A model generated the notes under the pieces. The model was not told the DNA's origin. It saw nothing but the letters and a program-made list of their open reading frames with translations, and searched no databases. From Clostridia bacterium (GTDB lineage: Bacteria; Bacillota; Clostridia; Christensenellales; Aristaeellaceae), in the NCBI GenBank assembly GCA_017395065.1, contig JAFPWH010000040.1:1-64000 (forward strand): DNA of 64,000 nucleotides, read 5' to 3'. The translations under genes and the position numbers were made by a program. Every line of letters begins with the position of its first letter. The first letter of the stretch is position 1. Of this stretch, positions 8,735-18,048 are shown piece by piece.

Positions 8735-10255
8735 ATGAAGAAAACGTTGTCTTTGCTCCTGGCACTCGTTCTTCTTCTGTCCGTTGCGAGCTTTGCCTCG
8801 GCAGAAGAGGAGAAGACGCTGCGCGTGTTTTACACGACCGGTCATACTGCCTCTGCGCATACCGATTTGATTCTTGCATGGATCGAGGAACAGCTCGGCT
8901 GCAAGTACGAACTGAATGTGGGCGACAGCAGCAACTTTGAACAGCAGCTGGCTCTGTACCTTGCCAGCGGAGACATGCCCGACATCGTATGGTGCAACTA
9001 TACCACTTGGGCCGAGTACGCGGCTCAGGGCGCCTGGGCGGATATCAGCGAATACCTCGAAGAGTATCCTGACCTCAAGAATTACCCCGAAGACCAGAGC
9101 GTATGGGCGCTGATGGCCGTGAACGGCGAAGGCGTGTACGGCGTGCCCAACACGATCAATATCGACTCCAACCTTGCCATGTTCATTCGCCAGGATTGGC
9201 TGGACAACCTGGGACTCGATATGCCTCAGACCATCGACGAGTACGCCGACGTCATCCGGGCCTTCACCCAGAACGACCCCGACCAGGACGGCGAGGACGA
9301 CACCTACGGCATCGTGGCTGCGAGCTACAAGCACTTTACACCCTTCCTGGGCGCGTTCGGCGCGGTAGCCGATGAGCATTATTTCCTCAACGAAGAAGGC
9401 AAAGTCGTCACAAACGCCATCAGTGAAAACTACAGGGAAGGCTTACGCTGGCTGCGTGAACTGTATGCGGAAGGCTGCATCGATCCGGACTCCCTGAGCG
9501 ATCCCGGCTTCGGTCCTGCCGGCTGGTGCAACGGTGAAGACGGTATCTACAGCTGTGCCTGGTCCTGGGCTGCCATGGTTTACCCCAAGAAGGACTTCGG
9601 CATCCTTAACCCCACCGCGCAGGTCGAGGGCTGCCCGATGCCTGTCGGCGAGAACGGCGAAGCCGGCAACCTGTTCCAGGGCGCTTTCAGCACGGTCGTG
9701 GCTGTCAGTGCGACATCTGACGACGAGACAAAGGATCTGGCTGCCAAGATGCTCAATCTGGCTGCGACAGACGAGGGCTTCTGGACCACGTTCCTGGGCA
9801 TAAAGGGTCTGTACTGGGACTATGATGAGAACGGCAAGATCGTTTCCTGGAACAATAACGGCGGCTATTTGCTGGATGGCACTCCCATGGATGTCGCCAG
9901 TGTGGAAATGTACAAGCTTCTTTATCACGAAAAAGAGCAAGCTACCCTGTACGACGCCTCCCTCAGCGAGAAAGACCGCCTGCTGGTCGATGGCGACCGC
10001 CAGCGCCAGAACAACCCCTACTACAAGAACCTGTTTGCCTACCTGACTACCGATGAAATGGTGGAACTCGGCAGCACCACCGCCAACTACTTCCACCAGA
10101 GCATGATCGAGTTCCTCAAGGGCGAGAAAGACCTTGACACGGATTGGGACGAGTATGTAACCACCTACCTGTCCATGGGTGGCGAGGCCATAAGGCAGTC
10201 TCTGCTTGAGCTCTACAACGCGACCTACGGTACCGATTATGTGTTCGCGGATTAA
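8735..10255 (+). CDS. Extracellular solute-binding protein of the first importer
   Basis: A sugar-binding protein of 506 residues. The start at 8735 follows AGGAGG at 8721-8726. A signal peptide (MKKTLSLLLALVLLLSVASF, then ASA) ends without a lipobox cysteine, so the protein is not an obvious lipoprotein. The body has the family 1-like fold pattern, with LASGDMPDIVW near residue 80 and a calcium-like DPDQDGEDDT loop near residue 190. A hairpin follows the stop, as is common after highly expressed binding-protein genes. Confidence 0.9.
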   Translation: MKKTLSLLLALVLLLSVASFASAEEEKTLRVFYTTGHTASAHTDLILAWIEEQLGCKYELNVGDSSNFEQQLALYLASGDMPDIVWCNYTTWAEYAAQGAWADISEYLEEYPDLKNYPEDQSVWALMAVNGEGVYGVPNTINIDSNLAMFIRQDWLDNLGLDMPQTIDEYADVIRAFTQNDPDQDGEDDTYGIVAASYKHFTPFLGAFGAVADEHYFLNEEGKVVTNAISENYREGLRWLRELYAEGCIDPDSLSDPGFGPAGWCNGEDGIYSCAWSWAAMVYPKKDFGILNPTAQVEGCPMPVGENGEAGNLFQGAFSTVVAVSATSDDETKDLAAKMLNLAATDEGFWTTFLGIKGLYWDYDENGKIVSWNNNGGYLLDGTPMDVASVEMYKLLYHEKEQATLYDASLSEKDRLLVDGDRQRQNNPYYKNLFAYLTTDEMVELGSTTANYFHQSMIEFLKGEKDLDTDWDEYVTTYLSMGGEAIRQSLLELYNATYGTDYVFAD

Positions 10256-10292
10256 GCAAAATCCGGTGAATGCTGCGAATTGAATAGTCATG

Positions 10293-10322
10293 ATTCGGGG
10301 AGCATGTCATGTGTTCCCCGAA
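10293..10322 (+). other. Intercistronic hairpin after the binding-protein gene
   Basis: ATTCGGGGA (10293-10301) pairs perfectly with TCCCCGAAT (10314-10322), with an inner CATG/CATG pairing. Only a short T run follows. It may stabilise the binding-protein mRNA or partly terminate before the mannosidase gene. Confidence 0.55.
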
Positions 10323-10360
10323 TTTGTAGAAAAGAGCGAGCAGGAAAAGAGGAAAAGGAT

Positions 10361-13300
10361 ATGTCAGCATTGAACCCGGCATGGCTTCCGCGCGTGGAAA
10401 AGTGGATCGAACTGTTGAAAGCGGATTTTTATCGGCCTGTCGGAGAAATCGCGCTCGTTGGCTTTGAAACCGACGAAAAACTCAGTGCCCGTGAGGCCGG
10501 TACGCGTCCCTTCGGTACAATCGAGCCGGAAAGAGGCTATGCCCGTCCTTTCGCTTATCTGTGGGTAAAGGGACAGATCGTCATCCCCGAAGCCTGTAAG
10601 CAAAAGCGGGTGGCGATGCAGCTGGACTTTGGCGCGGAGGCGACGCTGTACATAAACGGGAAAGCCTTCGGCACCTACAGGACGGTCGAAGGCGCCTCCG
10701 AAGTGCGTCAAGCCCATCACTTTACCGTGGACAACGTATTGACGCGCAGCGCTGCAGCAGGCGAAAGCTATGAGCTTTTGGCCGAGATCTACTGTATGCC
10801 CAGGCTCCGCGACGGAAACTACCATGCCACAGGTCCGATCAGACCCGAAAGCCGGGAAGGATTTACGGATCACGACAACCGCATCTATATCGGCCGGCCA
10901 AGCTTTGGCATATGGGAAGAAGAAGCGTATCAGCTTTACCTTGACGCGTCCGTACTGCTCTCACTGCTCAGGACGCTGCCGGAAAAATCTCTGCGCGCAC
11001 AAAAGATCGCCCGGGCGTTGAAGCGCTTCACCGTTACGGTGGATTTTGAACAGGACAGGGAGGAGCGCCTCAGGAGCTATCGTTGCGCACGGGAACTTCT
11101 GAGGGATTGCCTGAACGCCCGAAACGGGGACAGCGCGCCGTTGTTTTACGCTATCGGCAACTCACATTTGGACCTTGCGTGGCTGTGGAGGCTTTCAGAG
11201 ACCGAGAGAAAGACCCTGCGTACCTTCGCCGCGCAGCTTCGCCATATGGAAGAGTACCCCGAATACAAGTTTATACAAAGCCAGCCGGCGGCCTACGAGA
11301 TGTGCAGAAGAAACGATCCGGAGCTCTTCGAGAAGATACGGCAGGCAGTCAAAAAGGGCAGCTGGATCGCTGAGGGCGCCATGTGGGTGGAACCGGACAT
11401 GAATCTGCCCTCGGGAGAATCGCTGATCAGGCAGATCCTGTACGGGAAACGATTCTTCAAGGAAGAACTCGGCGTCGACAGCGTCATGCTGTGGCTTCCG
11501 GATACCTTCGGCTACAACGCTTCCCTGCCGCAGATCCTTTCCGGGTGCGGGGTCAAGTACATGGTGACTGCAAAGATCCTTTGGAATTATAACGGGCATG
11601 CGCCGTTCAGGGAGCAGCTGTTTGTCTGGAAGGGAAACGACGGTTCCGAGGTAACGGTGTTTATTCCGCAAACCTATGTATGCGGCACGGATCCGCAGTC
11701 GGTTTCTCACCTTTGGGACGAGCGCGCGCAGGTCGAAGACATGGACGCATACATGCTGCCTTTCGGCTACGGTGACGGCGGCGGAGGGCCGTGCAGGGAC
11801 GACATTGAGATGCTCAGGCGCGAAGCCGATCTTGAAGGCATGCCAAGGATTGTATTTGCCTCGCCGCTTAAGTTTTTTGAAGATAATGTCAAAAAAGATG
11901 CTCCCCTGCATGTCTACGCCAAAGAACTGTACTTTGCAGCGCATCAGGGCACTTACACCGGCGGTGCGGAAGTCAAGCGCACGAACCGCAAGCTGGAAAT
12001 ACTGTTCAAAAAGGCAGAACTGCTGGGTACGATCGCGCTTGTGCGCGGGAAGAGCACATTCGACTACGATGGCTTTGACGCGCTCTGGAAAAGCATGCTG
12101 CTTCATCAATTTCACGATATCCTGCCCGGCTCGTCCATCGCCGAGGTTTACGAGGATACGAGAAAGGCCCACGGAGAAATACGCGAAAGCCTTAACGATT
12201 GCATCCGGTGCTTTACCGGGAGCCTGTCTGCGTCGGACGGGTTTGCTGTATATAACAGCGCCGGATGGGACAGAAGCGAAGTCGTGGAGCTGCCGCAAGC
12301 CTATGCTTCGGGCGTAAGAGACATACAGGGCAATATCCTGCCTCTTTCCCGAAACGGGGGCAGTGTGTACGCGCTCGTCCGTGTACCCGCTTCCGGCTGG
12401 ATGGAGCTCGTTCCATGCACCGGAAAAGGGGAGACGGGCCAAGCACGCCTTAAGGCGGAAGGCGCAGGCTACCGCATGGAAAATGAGTTCCTCAGCGCTC
12501 TGATAGACAAAGACGGAACGATCCGTTCTTTGGTCCTCAGGGAAAGCGGACACGAATTTGCATCGGGGGCCATGAACACGTTCAGGCTTTACAAGGACGT
12601 ACCTCATTGGTTCGACGCATGGGATATACACGAATCGTATAAATCCATGCAGACAGAGCCCGGTCCGACGGTTTGCGAGGCAGAGATCTGTGAGGGGCTT
12701 CGCGTAAGCCTTAAGATCAAAAAACGGATCGGCAAGGCGAGCGTGCTTGAGCAACGCATTTCCCTTGACGCGGGCTCGCGGCTTCTGCGCTTTGATACGC
12801 GCGTGGATTGGCAGGAAACGCATCGGCTCCTCAAAGTCTCTTTTCCGCTCAACATCATGACGCACAATATGATCAACGACATACAGTATGGCTATGTCGA
12901 ACACCCGCTGATCCCCTCGGATACCGATGAAAAAAACAAGTTTGAGGTTTGCAATCACCGCTACAGCGCTCTCGCGGACGGGTCGCGGGGCGCAGCCCTG
13001 ATCAACGACTGCAAATACGGCATATCGGCCGAGGGAAGCGAGCTCAGCCTTTCGCTTCTGCGCGCTTCCATGGCGCCTCAGATCGATATGGACAAGGGAA
13101 CGCAAGTCTTCAGCTATGCGCTTTTGCTTTGGGAGGGCAGCTTTGCCGAAAGCGATGCAAGCCGGAAAGCGTACGAATTCAACGCTCCCCTTGAGACAGG
13201 AAAAGGCAGCGGCACGTATTCGGCCTTTGCCGTCGATGCGGACAATATCATCATCGACGCGGTAAAACCCGCGTCGGACAGAAGCGGTGACGTGATCGTA

Positions 13301-13480
13301 AGGGTATACGAATCGCAGGCCCGTCCCACATCGGTGACGCTTCGCACGGGCATGGCACCGCAAAAAGCATGGCTTTGCGATATGCTGGAAAATCGAAAGG
13401 AAGAAATGGAAATCAAGCAGGGCGCGATCGTATTCGACATAGGGGTATTTGAGGTTAAAACGCTGAGACTGAAGCTGTAA
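10361..13480 (+). CDS. GH38 alpha-mannosidase
   Basis: A 1039-residue family 38 glycoside hydrolase that removes alpha-linked mannose. The start at 10361 (MSALNP) has GAGGAAAAGG upstream. The zinc-site motif GNSHLDLAWLWRL is at ~265-275 and the nucleophile aspartate is in WVEPDMNLPSGES at ~346. DTFGYNASLPQI and YGDGGGGP loops follow. The middle helical domain contains LLHQFHDILPGSS, and the C-terminal beta-sandwich domains complete the usual layout. No signal peptide is present, so it acts in the cytoplasm on imported material. It is the last gene of the importer operon and ends only 10 bp from the facing activase gene. Confidence 0.93.
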   Translation: MSALNPAWLPRVEKWIELLKADFYRPVGEIALVGFETDEKLSAREAGTRPFGTIEPERGYARPFAYLWVKGQIVIPEACKQKRVAMQLDFGAEATLYINGKAFGTYRTVEGASEVRQAHHFTVDNVLTRSAAAGESYELLAEIYCMPRLRDGNYHATGPIRPESREGFTDHDNRIYIGRPSFGIWEEEAYQLYLDASVLLSLLRTLPEKSLRAQKIARALKRFTVTVDFEQDREERLRSYRCARELLRDCLNARNGDSAPLFYAIGNSHLDLAWLWRLSETERKTLRTFAAQLRHMEEYPEYKFIQSQPAAYEMCRRNDPELFEKIRQAVKKGSWIAEGAMWVEPDMNLPSGESLIRQILYGKRFFKEELGVDSVMLWLPDTFGYNASLPQILSGCGVKYMVTAKILWNYNGHAPFREQLFVWKGNDGSEVTVFIPQTYVCGTDPQSVSHLWDERAQVEDMDAYMLPFGYGDGGGGPCRDDIEMLRREADLEGMPRIVFASPLKFFEDNVKKDAPLHVYAKELYFAAHQGTYTGGAEVKRTNRKLEILFKKAELLGTIALVRGKSTFDYDGFDALWKSMLLHQFHDILPGSSIAEVYEDTRKAHGEIRESLNDCIRCFTGSLSASDGFAVYNSAGWDRSEVVELPQAYASGVRDIQGNILPLSRNGGSVYALVRVPASGWMELVPCTGKGETGQARLKAEGAGYRMENEFLSALIDKDGTIRSLVLRESGHEFASGAMNTFRLYKDVPHWFDAWDIHESYKSMQTEPGPTVCEAEICEGLRVSLKIKKRIGKASVLEQRISLDAGSRLLRFDTRVDWQETHRLLKVSFPLNIMTHNMINDIQYGYVEHPLIPSDTDEKNKFEVCNHRYSALADGSRGAALINDCKYGISAEGSELSLSLLRASMAPQIDMDKGTQVFSYALLLWEGSFAESDASRKAYEFNAPLETGKGSGTYSAFAVDADNIIIDAVKPASDRSGDVIVRVYESQARPTSVTLRTGMAPQKAWLCDMLENRKEEMEIKQGAIVFDIGVFEVKTLRLKL

Positions 13481-13490
13481 CAGCGCTTGA

Positions 13491-14423
13491 CTATACGCGT
13501 TTTCCGTCTACGCGAACGTCTATGCCCGTCTCTTTGGCTATGCCGGCAAGCCGAAGCATGGCCTGATGCGAAGGTTGGGTGAAATGCGTCCGCCGGATAT
13601 CGATGCATTCACCCTTCTTTTCTCCGAGGGGATGATAGCTCAGCAGCTCGTAATATTCAAGACTGCCAAGCCCTTTGAGCAAAAGGGCGATCGAACGGAT
13701 CTCTTCCTCCCCGTCGTTCACACCGGGAACGACGGGCGTTCTTATGATCAGGGGCGTTTTGCATTGCTCAAGCGCCTTCAGGTTTTCAAGCACCTGGCCA
13801 AAACCGCTGCCTATGTACTGCGCAAACTTTTCAGCGGAGACAGTCTTAACGTCGGCCATGATCAGATCTGCTTCGCGCAAAAGAGCAAAACCCGCGTCAG
13901 AAAAACACAGGTTCGTTTCTATCGCCGTGTGGATACACCGCCGTTTCAAAGCTTTCAGCAACTCGAGCGCAAAGCTGCTCTGGCAGCTTACTTCGCCGCC
14001 GGAGAGCGTCACGCCGCCGCCGGACGTTTTGTAGTATTCCTCGTCCTGCAGCAGGACCTCCATAAGCTCGTTCAGACCCATGCGTGTGCCGACCCGCCTG
14101 AGCGCTCCGCTGAAACATACGTCACAGCAGGCAAAGCAGCCGGCGCAGCGCAGCCTGTCCAACACATGCTGCTTATCGTGCAGCAAATGCGCCTTGTTTA
14201 CGCATGCGTCGAAACACGCGCCGCAGTATTTACACTTGTCTGCGTCAAAGAATAATTGGGGTTGAAAGGAAATACCTTCCGGGTTGTGGCACCAGGCGCA
14301 GTTCAGCGTGCAGCCCTTAAAGAACACGACGCTGCGTATGCCGGGACCGTCCTTGACGGCGCAGCGCTCTATGTCGAAAACCAGGGCGGTGCTTCCTTTT
14401 CCTCCCTTTCCCGGCGCGTTCAT
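13491..14423 (-). CDS. Glycyl-radical enzyme activating protein (radical SAM)
   Basis: This 310-residue enzyme uses S-adenosylmethionine and a 4Fe-4S cluster to install the glycyl radical on its partner. The radical SAM motif is CTLNCAWC (C38, C42, C45). Two ferredoxin-type clusters follow: C64/C67/C70/C74 (CKYCGACFDAC) and C93/C96/C99-C100/C103. SAM-binding GGE is seen in GVTLSGGEVS. This three-cluster layout is that of GRE activases other than the pyruvate formate-lyase one. Its start overlaps the AraC stop by 4 bp, so both share an operon. Its only visible partner is the glycyl radical enzyme at 18049-20226. Confidence 0.93.
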   Translation of the reverse strand: MNAPGKGGKGSTALVFDIERCAVKDGPGIRSVVFFKGCTLNCAWCHNPEGISFQPQLFFDADKCKYCGACFDACVNKAHLLHDKQHVLDRLRCAGCFACCDVCFSGALRRVGTRMGLNELMEVLLQDEEYYKTSGGGVTLSGGEVSCQSSFALELLKALKRRCIHTAIETNLCFSDAGFALLREADLIMADVKTVSAEKFAQYIGSGFGQVLENLKALEQCKTPLIIRTPVVPGVNDGEEEIRSIALLLKGLGSLEYYELLSYHPLGEKKGECIDIRRTHFTQPSHQAMLRLAGIAKETGIDVRVDGKRV

Positions 14424-15367
14424 CCGTTCGCCTCGCCCGCGTCCCCGCAGAGCATCGGAAAGTCAGCTGCATCGATGTTGGAGGCGCTCGCTACGCTGTA
14501 GGCCACGCGGTCGCTCTGATGCAGCATTTGCCCGGGCGTACAGCCGTAATTCTTTCTGAACAGTTGAATAAAGTAGGACACGCTTTCAAAGCCGCACTCG
14601 ATCGCGCATTCAGAGACGTTTTTCCCGCCCCGAAGCTTTTTGAAAGCCTTATCGAGCCGCACCTGGTTCAGATAGGTCAGGTACGTAAGATGCGTGTACT
14701 TGCGAAACAGCTTGCACAGGTAGTACTTGCTGACGAAAAGCCTTTCGGCGGCTTGTTCAAGAGAAATATGCTCCATGTAATGGGCATTTGTCCAGCTTAT
14801 GATCTCGCGCAGCCGGTTTTCGGCAATATCTCCCTCAGCGCTGCGCTCCGTGTCTGCTTCTGCGGCGTCTTCATGGGAGGAAATCAGCTCAAAGATGTCG
14901 AGCATGCAGTGCATGCGCGAAAAAGCATTGTCGTCTTCGCGTATGAGGCGGTAGATGGTGCGCATGAGCTCGTCGTGCTTTTCGGGCATGAAAAGGCGGG
15001 TGAACAGGCGCTTGTTTTCCAGCGCCGCGATGGCTTCCACGTTCAAAAAAGCGCGCAGATGCTCAAAGGACACCTTGATGTTGTACAGGATTCCGCCGGA
15101 CTTTTTGCAGGAAGTGGAATGAACGTAATAAGGAGGGATGATGATTACGTCCTTTGGCGCGAATTCATGCATTTCGTGGCCGACGACAGCCTTTCCCACC
15201 ACGTCTGTGGTCACGATGATCTCTAAGGTTTCGGCGTAGTGCAGCGGCACGACATTGTCGTGGGGGAAGCGCTTGAAGCGCACTGAATAAGGCGCCACAC
15301 TGCTGAAATCGAGACTTTCGACAAACGAGGTGGTGTCTATGGTCACTTCGTCGATGCGTTTGCGCAA
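14420..15367 (-). CDS. AraC-family transcriptional regulator (GRE locus)
   Basis: A 315-residue regulator. The start is a TTG at 15367 with AAGGAGG seven bases upstream. It has an N-terminal cupin-like domain (PLHYAETLEIIV, IIIPPYYVHSTSC) and a C-terminal AraC HTH (ISLEQAAERLFVSKYYLCKL; ECGFESVSYFIQLFRKNYG). It lies inside an operon with oxidoreductases and the activase, divergent from the glycyl radical enzyme, and is the natural candidate to control that promoter pair. Confidence 0.9.
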   Translation of the reverse strand: MRKRIDEVTIDTTSFVESLDFSSVAPYSVRFKRFPHDNVVPLHYAETLEIIVTTDVVGKAVVGHEMHEFAPKDVIIIPPYYVHSTSCKKSGGILYNIKVSFEHLRAFLNVEAIAALENKRLFTRLFMPEKHDELMRTIYRLIREDDNAFSRMHCMLDIFELISSHEDAAEADTERSAEGDIAENRLREIISWTNAHYMEHISLEQAAERLFVSKYYLCKLFRKYTHLTYLTYLNQVRLDKAFKKLRGGKNVSECAIECGFESVSYFIQLFRKNYGCTPGQMLHQSDRVAYSVASASNIDAADFPMLCGDAGEANG

Positions 15368-15407
15368 CTGCGTCCCTCCTTATTCGCTTTATGGTGGTTT
15401 CGTGTCC

Positions 15408-16670
15408 TCATAGGAGCTTTTTTCCGTGGATGACGACGCTTTTGTTTTTGGGAACATATTCGTCGGGGAAATGGATCATCACGTTTTGTTTCTCGAGGCC
15501 GTTCTGAAGCGCCCTGATGTCCACGTTCTTTATCTCGGTACCAGCAGACAGCGCGAGGGCAGTCGCCTGGCCGGCGGCCTGCCCTGTAAGGATCGCTGCC
15601 GGGATGACCCTCAGCAGGTCCCAGCCGTAGCCGTGCCCGTCGGCGCTGCGCCCTGCCGTGATCATATTGGGATAACGGCTGTTGTACAGCGCGCGGTAGG
15701 GCACCTCGAACAGATGGAAGCGATGCTCGAAATCGTTGATGGCGCCGATGGAATCCTCAAAATGCCGATAACAATCTTCGACGCCCAAAGAGTACTCACC
15801 CCGTATGCGGCAGGTCGTACGGAAATTCGGCATCAGCGGGAACTGGGCGATTTCCGCCTGTCCCTTTGGATAGGACCGGACGTTTTTGAGCAGCTCCTTT
15901 TGATTCATCTTAAGATAATCATTGACTTCTTCGACCGTGAGGCCGCTCCAGCGCGGCACGTTCCCGGGCTGATGATCGCCGAACAGATTTACGTTGCCGC
16001 CGTAAGCTTTTCCGCCGTATAGCTTTGACAGATCCCCGCTCTCACAGACGCGCTTTGCCCCGTCAAGCGTAATCATTTTGGCGAAATAGGAATAAAAGTT
16101 TTCCCCGGCCACAGTGGGCATGCCGCTTCGGCGCAGCAGATCGGCGTCTCCCGTCGTATCGATCAGATATTTGCAGGAATACAGCTCAAGACCGCTTTTG
16201 CTGTCGGTGATGATGCCTTCGCAGCGCGTGCCCTCCATGACGGGCATGACGGCGGTACAGTCGTAAAGCACATCAACGCCTGCTTTTTCCGCCTCCTCCA
16301 AAAGCTGGAGAGCAAAAATGTATGTTGAGTAGGTTTGCGTGTAGCGAACGGCGGTGGGCTGCGCGGGCTGTCCCGACCGCCACTCGTCCGGAATGGTGTC
16401 ATAGCCTACTTCAGCAGACAGGCGAAGCCATTTTTCAGCCAAACCGAAAATGATCTGCTTTCCGTCTCCGTTGCACATGGGCACGAAAAAATTGACAAGC
16501 CCCAAGGTGCCAAGTCCGCCCAGAATGTTGCTTTTCTCGGTCAGCAGCACACTGTGTCCCTGCTGCGCGGCCGTAACCGCAGCGGCGACGCCAGCAACGC
16601 CGCCGCCCGCGACGACCACGTCGTACCTCTTTTTTACATTCAGGCGCATCCTGAGATCGTAAAAGTCCAT
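15408..16670 (-). CDS. FAD-dependent oxidoreductase
   Basis: A 420-residue flavoprotein of the FAD_oxidored type. The N-terminal Rossmann motif is VVVAGGGVAGVAAA, followed by a SNILGGLGTLGLVN loop, and LIDTTGDADLLRRSG marks the FAD domain. The C-terminal MITAGRSADGHGYG and IPAAILTGQAAGQA complete it. I chose the ATG at 16670 because GGGAG lies eight bases before it; a TTG further upstream is possible. Relatives in sugar loci often have no known substrate. It lies 38 bp after a Gfo/Idh/MocA gene in the same operon, so a redox step on a sugar or sugar acid is likely. Confidence 0.85.
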   Translation of the reverse strand: MDFYDLRMRLNVKKRYDVVVAGGGVAGVAAAVTAAQQGHSVLLTEKSNILGGLGTLGLVNFFVPMCNGDGKQIIFGLAEKWLRLSAEVGYDTIPDEWRSGQPAQPTAVRYTQTYSTYIFALQLLEEAEKAGVDVLYDCTAVMPVMEGTRCEGIITDSKSGLELYSCKYLIDTTGDADLLRRSGMPTVAGENFYSYFAKMITLDGAKRVCESGDLSKLYGGKAYGGNVNLFGDHQPGNVPRWSGLTVEEVNDYLKMNQKELLKNVRSYPKGQAEIAQFPLMPNFRTTCRIRGEYSLGVEDCYRHFEDSIGAINDFEHRFHLFEVPYRALYNSRYPNMITAGRSADGHGYGWDLLRVIPAAILTGQAAGQATALALSAGTEIKNVDIRALQNGLEKQNVMIHFPDEYVPKNKSVVIHGKKLL

Positions 16671-16708
16671 GCATGCATCTCCCGTGTTTGCTGAATCAGG
16701 CGCGTTTG

Positions 16709-17794
16709 TCAATCAAAATAAACCGGGCCGCCGATTCTTTGCGATTCATATATGGCGTCCAGTATGCGCGTGACGACAGCGGCCTGCTCAGGCAAAACGG
16801 TGAGTTCGCCTTTTCCGAGGCAGGCGTCGTGGAACACTTTTTGCTCCATTGCCCGGGGATCGACTGCCGTCCCCTCGTAAAATGCCACGCCGCCCTTGTT
16901 GAAGGAAGGCTTTTCTATGTACATATTGCCGTTTTTGACGCCGTTGATCCGCAAAGAACCGTCGGTGAAGTTGTCACAGCCGGCCAGCGTGCCGCAAAGC
17001 TCGTACTGTACCGCCTCGCCTTCGAGCATATTCAGCGCCCAGCTGGACTCCAGAATGACGGTGGAGCCGTTTTTCATTACGATATAGCCGAAGGCGCTGT
17101 CCTCGACCTGGAACTCCTCCTGCTTCCAGCAGCCAAAGGGATTGCCCTGCATTTCTTCCGGAAGCTTGCTGAGCTCGTGGTACACGCTTCCCACCACGTA
17201 TTTGGGCTCGTAATTATCCATAAGCCAAAGGACCGTGTCCAATGCGTGGGTCCCCACGTCCACGAGACAGCCTCCGCCCTGTTCGTACTCATTCTGGAAA
17301 ACGCCCCAGATCGGTACGCCCCGCCTTCTCAGCACCCTCGCCTTGGCAAAATAGATTTTGCCGAAAGTGCCCTTCAGCGCTTCTTTTTTGACGTACTGCA
17401 CGTCCGGATCCTGCCGATGCTGATAGCCAATGGTCAGAAGCTTACCGGATTCGTCCCGCGCTTCCAACATCTTTTTGGCCTCATCGTAGTTGATCGCCAT
17501 GGGCTTTTCACACATTACGTTTTTGCCTGCTTTAAGAGCGGCTGCGCTGATTATGCTGTGCATGCGGTTGGGGGTCAGAACGTGTATGTTGTCGATTTCC
17601 TTCTCGTTTTCCAGCAGCTCCCGGTAATCGCTGTAGACGCGTGCTCCGGGCACGCCGTATTCTGCTGCCGCCTTCTCGGCACGCTCGATTATGATGTCGC
17701 AGAAAGCGACCATTTCCACATCCTTGAGCTTCTTGAGATTGGGCATATGCTTCCCGTTGGCAATTCCGCCGCAGCCGATGATTCCAAGCTTCAT
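16709..17794 (-). CDS. Gfo/Idh/MocA-family oxidoreductase
   Basis: A 361-residue NAD(P)-dependent dehydrogenase of the sugar or inositol type. The Rossmann motif is GIIGCGGIANGKHMPNL at the N-terminus, the catalytic CEKPMAINYDEA motif is near residue 95-105, and GGGCLVDVGTHALD lies near 175. The start follows GGAAGG. It is the first gene of the leftward operon (this gene, FAD oxidoreductase, AraC regulator, activase), divergent from the glycyl radical enzyme across 254 bp. Confidence 0.92.
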   Translation of the reverse strand: MKLGIIGCGGIANGKHMPNLKKLKDVEMVAFCDIIIERAEKAAAEYGVPGARVYSDYRELLENEKEIDNIHVLTPNRMHSIISAAALKAGKNVMCEKPMAINYDEAKKMLEARDESGKLLTIGYQHRQDPDVQYVKKEALKGTFGKIYFAKARVLRRRGVPIWGVFQNEYEQGGGCLVDVGTHALDTVLWLMDNYEPKYVVGSVYHELSKLPEEMQGNPFGCWKQEEFQVEDSAFGYIVMKNGSTVILESSWALNMLEGEAVQYELCGTLAGCDNFTDGSLRINGVKNGNMYIEKPSFNKGGVAFYEGTAVDPRAMEQKVFHDACLGKGELTVLPEQAAVVTRILDAIYESQRIGGPVYFD

Positions 17795-17988
17795 GATCTT
17801 CTACCTTCCTTTGACGTAATGTATCAGCTCTGCATTCGCCTCGCATCGACGGCGGCAAGTGTACCGCGGCTACATCAATGCGACAATAAAATAACATAAA
17901 AACGGCTTAAATACAAGTATGAAAATAAAAAGAGCCAATATCGAGACAGGAACAGACAAAATTTTAATATAGTTTGAATTGTAAATTC

Positions 17989-17997
17989 TGTTATAAT
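17989..17997 (+). promoter_or_regulatory. Extended -10 promoter of the glycyl radical enzyme gene
   Basis: TGTTATAAT forms a TGn-extended -10. No good -35 lies 17 bp upstream, which suits activator control. GGGGGA at 18035-18040 precedes the ATG by eight bases. The rest of the 254-bp divergent region is AT-rich, and the leftward promoter cannot be placed with confidence. Confidence 0.5.
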
Positions 17998-18048
17998 AAG
18001 ATAAAGTAATACGAAACGTCAAGAAAGCGAAGTCGGGGGACAGAAAGT

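Noticed and set aside
7760-9379. Long minus-strand open frame opposite the first importer
   Set aside because: His/Arg/Gly-rich shadow of permease and binding-protein genes without a ribosome binding site or domain. Similar shadows opposite 11.2-13.4, 22.6-24.6, 37.7-40.3, 44.1-46.7 and 46.8-48.3 kb were dropped for the same reason.
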